Source: Cellulomonas sp. JZ18
GTDB lineage: Bacteria; Actinomycetota; Actinomycetes; Actinomycetales; Cellulomonadaceae
NCBI RefSeq assembly: GCF_009720485.1
Contig: NZ_CP045245.1
Span: 806,001-870,000, forward strand
Direction of reading: 5' to 3'
Length of the DNA stretch: 64,000 nucleotides
The notes beneath the pieces are model-generated. The model made no database searches, had not been told where the DNA came from, and worked only from the letters and a program-made list of their open reading frames with translations. Below, in pieces: positions 61,306-64,000 of this stretch. The first letter of the stretch is position 1. Each line of letters opens with the position of its first letter. The position numbers and the translations under genes are program-made.

Positions 61306-63892
61306 GCACGGCGTCGAGGAGCCGCAGCGCGGCCGCCTTGTCGAGCGGCTCGTTGCCGTTGCCGCACTTGGGCGACTGCACGCAGGCGGGGCAGCCCGTC
61401 CCGCACGGGCACGAGGCGATCGCGTCCCGCGTCGCGCGCAGCCACGTGGCGCCGAGCTCGAAGCCCCGTTCCGCGAAGCCGGCGCCGCCGGGGTGCCCGT
61501 CGTGGACGAACACGGTGGCCGTGCCGGTGTCGGCGTGCACGACGGTCGAGAGGCCGCCGAGGTCCCAGCGGTCGCACGTCGCGAGCAGCGGCAGCAGCCC
61601 GATCGACGCGTGCTCGGCGGCGTGCAGCGCGCCCGGCGCGGTCTCGAGGGTGACCCCGGCCTGCGCGAGGACCTCGGGCGGTGCGGTCCACCAGACCGCC
61701 GCGGTGCGCAGCGTGCGCGGCGGCAGGTCCAGGTCGTGGGTGGAGAGCACCTGCAGGTCCGGCAGGCGCTTGCGCTGGTAGCCGAGCACCTGCGTCGTCA
61801 CGTCCACCTGCCCGAAGCTCCACGTGAGCGGGCCCCACGCGACCTCGCGCTCGACGTCGACGATCTCGGTCGACGTCACCCAACGGGCCCACGTGCCGTG
61901 GTCGACGTCGCGGCGCGTCGCGAGCGCGACGCCGTCCTCGAGGTGCAGCTCGTCCACGACGTACGTCGCACCGAGGTGCACGTAGACCGCGCCGGGGTGG
62001 ACCGTCGCGTCGGCCGACGCCGCGTCGACGGTGCCGAGCAGGCGGCCCGTGTCCAGCTCGACGACCCGCACCGGCTGCCCGCCGGCGCCGCGCAGGTCCG
62101 TCATGCGGCTCGCCGGCTCGGCGTGCGTCCAGTACCAGCCCGACGGGCGGCGACGCAGGATGCCGCGCTCGGTGAGCTCGGTGAGCAGCTCGCCGGCGCG
62201 CGGGCCGAACAGGTCCAGCTCGTCGGCGCGCAGCGGCTGCTCCGCCGCCGCGGCGCACAGGTGCGGCGCGAGCACGTACGGGTTCTGCGGGTCGAAGACC
62301 GTCGCCTCGACGGGGGCGTCGAGCGCCGCCTCCGGGTGGTGCACGAGGTAGGTGTCCAGCGGGTCCTCCCGGGCCACGAGCACCACCAGGCCCTCGGCGC
62401 CGGCCCGTCCCGCACGCCCGGCCTGCTGCCACAGGGACACCCGGGTGCCGGGCCAGCCGGCGATGAGAACCGCGTCGAGGCCCGAGATGTCCACGCCCAG
62501 CTCGAGCGCGTTCGTCGTGGCGAGCGCCCGCAGGTGACCGGACCGGATCGCCTGCTCGAGCGCCCGGCGCTCCTCCGGCAGGTAGCCCCCGCGGTAGGAG
62601 GAGACCAGCGACGGCAGGGTCGGGTCGACCTCCGCGAGGTGGGCGCGCGTCGTCGTCGCGACCGACTCGGCGCCGCGCCGCGACCGGGTGAAGGCCAGCG
62701 TGCGCGCCCCGGCGGTGACCAGGTCGGCGAGCAGCTCGGCCACCTCGGCCGTCGCCGTGCGGCGCGGGCGGTCCTGCGGCACCGCGACGAGCCGCTCGCC
62801 CGTGCCCAGAGGTCCTCCGCCGTCCGGCGGGCGCGGTCCGGCCGTCCCGGTCGCCGCCTGCTCCGGCCGGTCGACGCCCGGGCCCGTAACCGCCGGGTCC
62901 CCGCTGTCCGGACCGGCGCCCGGACCGGTCTCGCCGTCCCCGTCCCGGTCCTCCCTGGGGACGTCCGTCGCGGGCACGGTGAGGACCGTCGCCCAGGGGT
63001 CGTCCTCCGGCAGGAGCGACGCCCACGGGCCGTCGCCACCGGGCAGCTCCGGGGGCTGCCACAGGACGACGGTCTTGCGCCCGGCCGGCGAGGCGTCGGC
63101 CGTCACGGCGTGCACCTCGGCGGGGTCGACGCCGATGAGCCGGGCCGCGCTCGCGGCCGGGTCCGCCGTCGTCGCCGACGCGAGCACCACGACGGGCGAC
63201 GCGCCGTACGCGGCCGCCAGCCGTCGCAGCCGGCGCAGCACCAGGCCGACGTGCGCGCCGAAGACGCCGCGGAACGCGTGGCACTCGTCCACGACCACGT
63301 ACGCCAGCGACGACAGCACACGCGACCAGGTCCGGTGCTGCGGCAGGAGCGCGAAGTGCAGGAAGTCGGGATTCGTCAGGACGACGTCGGCGTGCTCGCG
63401 CACCCACCGGCGCTCGTCGCGCCCGGTGTCGCCGTCGCACGTGGCCACGCGTACGTCCCGCGTCCCCGCCGCGTCGAGCAGCCGCACGAGCCCGGCGAGC
63501 TGGTCCGCGGCCAGCGCCTTCGTCGGGCTCAGGTAGAGCACCGTCGGGCGGCGACGGGCCGACTCGATCCGGCCCGGGTCCAGCACGGCGTCGGCAGCAC
63601 CGGTGCGCACGGCCGAGAGGGCGGGGAGCCAGAAGGCGAGGGACTTGCCGGAGCCGGTCGACGTCGCGAGCACCGTGTGGTGCCCGGCGCGCACCGCCTC
63701 GGCCGCCTCGACCTGGTGCTCCCACGGCCGGTCCACGCCGAGGGCGCGGTAGCCGCGCACGAGGTCGCGGTCCGCCCAGCCGGGCCAGTCCGCCCGGCGC
63801 CCCTCGCGGGGCGGCAGGTCCCGCACGTGGGTCGCCCGGTCCGCCCGCCGACCTGCGGCGAGCAGCACGTCGAGCAGCTCGCCGGGACCCAC
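61247..63892 (-). CDS. DEAD/DEAH-box helicase of the MrfA/DUF1998 type
   Basis: An 881-residue superfamily 2 helicase. Walker A TSTGSGKS is at 77-84 and DECH at 202-205; motif III-like SATT, then the second RecA domain with FTRSRRGAE, TTNALELGVDISGLD and QQAGRAGRAG. The C-terminus carries a cysteine cluster (Cys828, 830, 834, 837 and 843; CPCGTGCPAC) typical of MrfA-like DNA repair helicases. Between the helicase domains is an acidic Gly/Asp/Pro insert (about 310-360). GTG at 63892 follows GGAGG by eight bases. It is convergent with the Tad locus, a common actinobacterial arrangement. Confidence 0.94.
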   Translation of the reverse strand: MGPGELLDVLLAAGRRADRATHVRDLPPREGRRADWPGWADRDLVRGYRALGVDRPWEHQVEAAEAVRAGHHTVLATSTGSGKSLAFWLPALSAVRTGAADAVLDPGRIESARRRPTVLYLSPTKALAADQLAGLVRLLDAAGTRDVRVATCDGDTGRDERRWVREHADVVLTNPDFLHFALLPQHRTWSRVLSSLAYVVVDECHAFRGVFGAHVGLVLRRLRRLAAAYGASPVVVLASATTADPAASAARLIGVDPAEVHAVTADASPAGRKTVVLWQPPELPGGDGPWASLLPEDDPWATVLTVPATDVPREDRDGDGETGPGAGPDSGDPAVTGPGVDRPEQAATGTAGPRPPDGGGPLGTGERLVAVPQDRPRRTATAEVAELLADLVTAGARTLAFTRSRRGAESVATTTRAHLAEVDPTLPSLVSSYRGGYLPEERRALEQAIRSGHLRALATTNALELGVDISGLDAVLIAGWPGTRVSLWQQAGRAGRAGAEGLVVLVAREDPLDTYLVHHPEAALDAPVEATVFDPQNPYVLAPHLCAAAAEQPLRADELDLFGPRAGELLTELTERGILRRRPSGWYWTHAEPASRMTDLRGAGGQPVRVVELDTGRLLGTVDAASADATVHPGAVYVHLGATYVVDELHLEDGVALATRRDVDHGTWARWVTSTEIVDVEREVAWGPLTWSFGQVDVTTQVLGYQRKRLPDLQVLSTHDLDLPPRTLRTAAVWWTAPPEVLAQAGVTLETAPGALHAAEHASIGLLPLLATCDRWDLGGLSTVVHADTGTATVFVHDGHPGGAGFAERGFELGATWLRATRDAIASCPCGTGCPACVQSPKCGNGNEPLDKAAALRLLDAVLTHAPRPAEVGPAHPTPAG

Positions 63893-64000
63893 GTCCCCAT
63901 CCTCCCACCCACGTGCGCCGTGCTCCGGTGGCCGCGTCCCGGGGGTGAGGGGTGCGACGGGTGCCGGCGGCGGGCGCCGGGACGAGCGCGGGCGCCGACC

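Overview
The window is a very GC-rich stretch of bacterial chromosome with dense, often overlapping genes (many 4-base ATGA/GTGA overlaps) and frequent GTG starts. It carries two secreted polysaccharidases with CBM2 modules and Pro/Thr linkers, a mycothiol synthase gene (mshD), a ppk-mutT1 pair and an actinobacterial Tad/Flp locus. Together these point to an actinobacterium of the Micrococcales, most like Cellulomonas or a close relative; the genus is an inference. I saw no rRNA, tRNA, CRISPR array, insertion sequence or prophage.

Layout: 0-2 kb, an XRE-cupin regulator (cut by the window edge), a DUF4287 protein and a zinc alcohol dehydrogenase. 2-5 kb, a gene-free repeat region and then a CBM2-GH18 chitinase. 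5-10 kb, a chemoreceptor, an aldo/keto reductase, and a TetR gene divergent from an ABC exporter. 10-15 kb, an amino-acid-type ABC uptake operon with RidA and an acetamidase/formamidase, controlled from two FadR-type operators shared with a divergent GntR-family gene. 15-20 kb, small enzymes and a flavin monooxygenase/FMN reductase pair. 20-22 kb, a TasA-like/SipW cluster. 22-24 kb, a GGDEF-EAL protein. 24-30 kb, msrB, a NERD protein, a MarR regulator with a DHA2 exporter, and a sugar porter. 30-38 kb, phosphate genes (DUF47-PiT, ppk) with mutT1 and mshD, plus an AKR/HxlR divergent pair. 38-46 kb, a flavoprotein, a GH5 mannanase with CBM2, acetyl-CoA synthetase and a formate/nitrite-type channel. 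46-51 kb, a LacI regulator and an oligosaccharide ABC transporter without its own ATPase. 51-55 kb, malic enzyme, NUDIX, a Fic-like protein, and a membrane protein/winged-helix pair behind a 31-bp palindrome. 55-64 kb, a HAD phosphatase, the Ssd-TadA-TadB-TadC-DUF4244-TadE locus and a MrfA-like helicase.

The themes are polysaccharide attack and oligosaccharide import, phosphate and polyphosphate handling, and locally regulated transporters, with convincing palindromic operators beside several regulators. Eight genes are broken by nine single-base frameshifts, each explained by one missing G or C in a G/C run. I read these as probable sequence errors rather than true pseudogenes, and describe the genes in their restored form.
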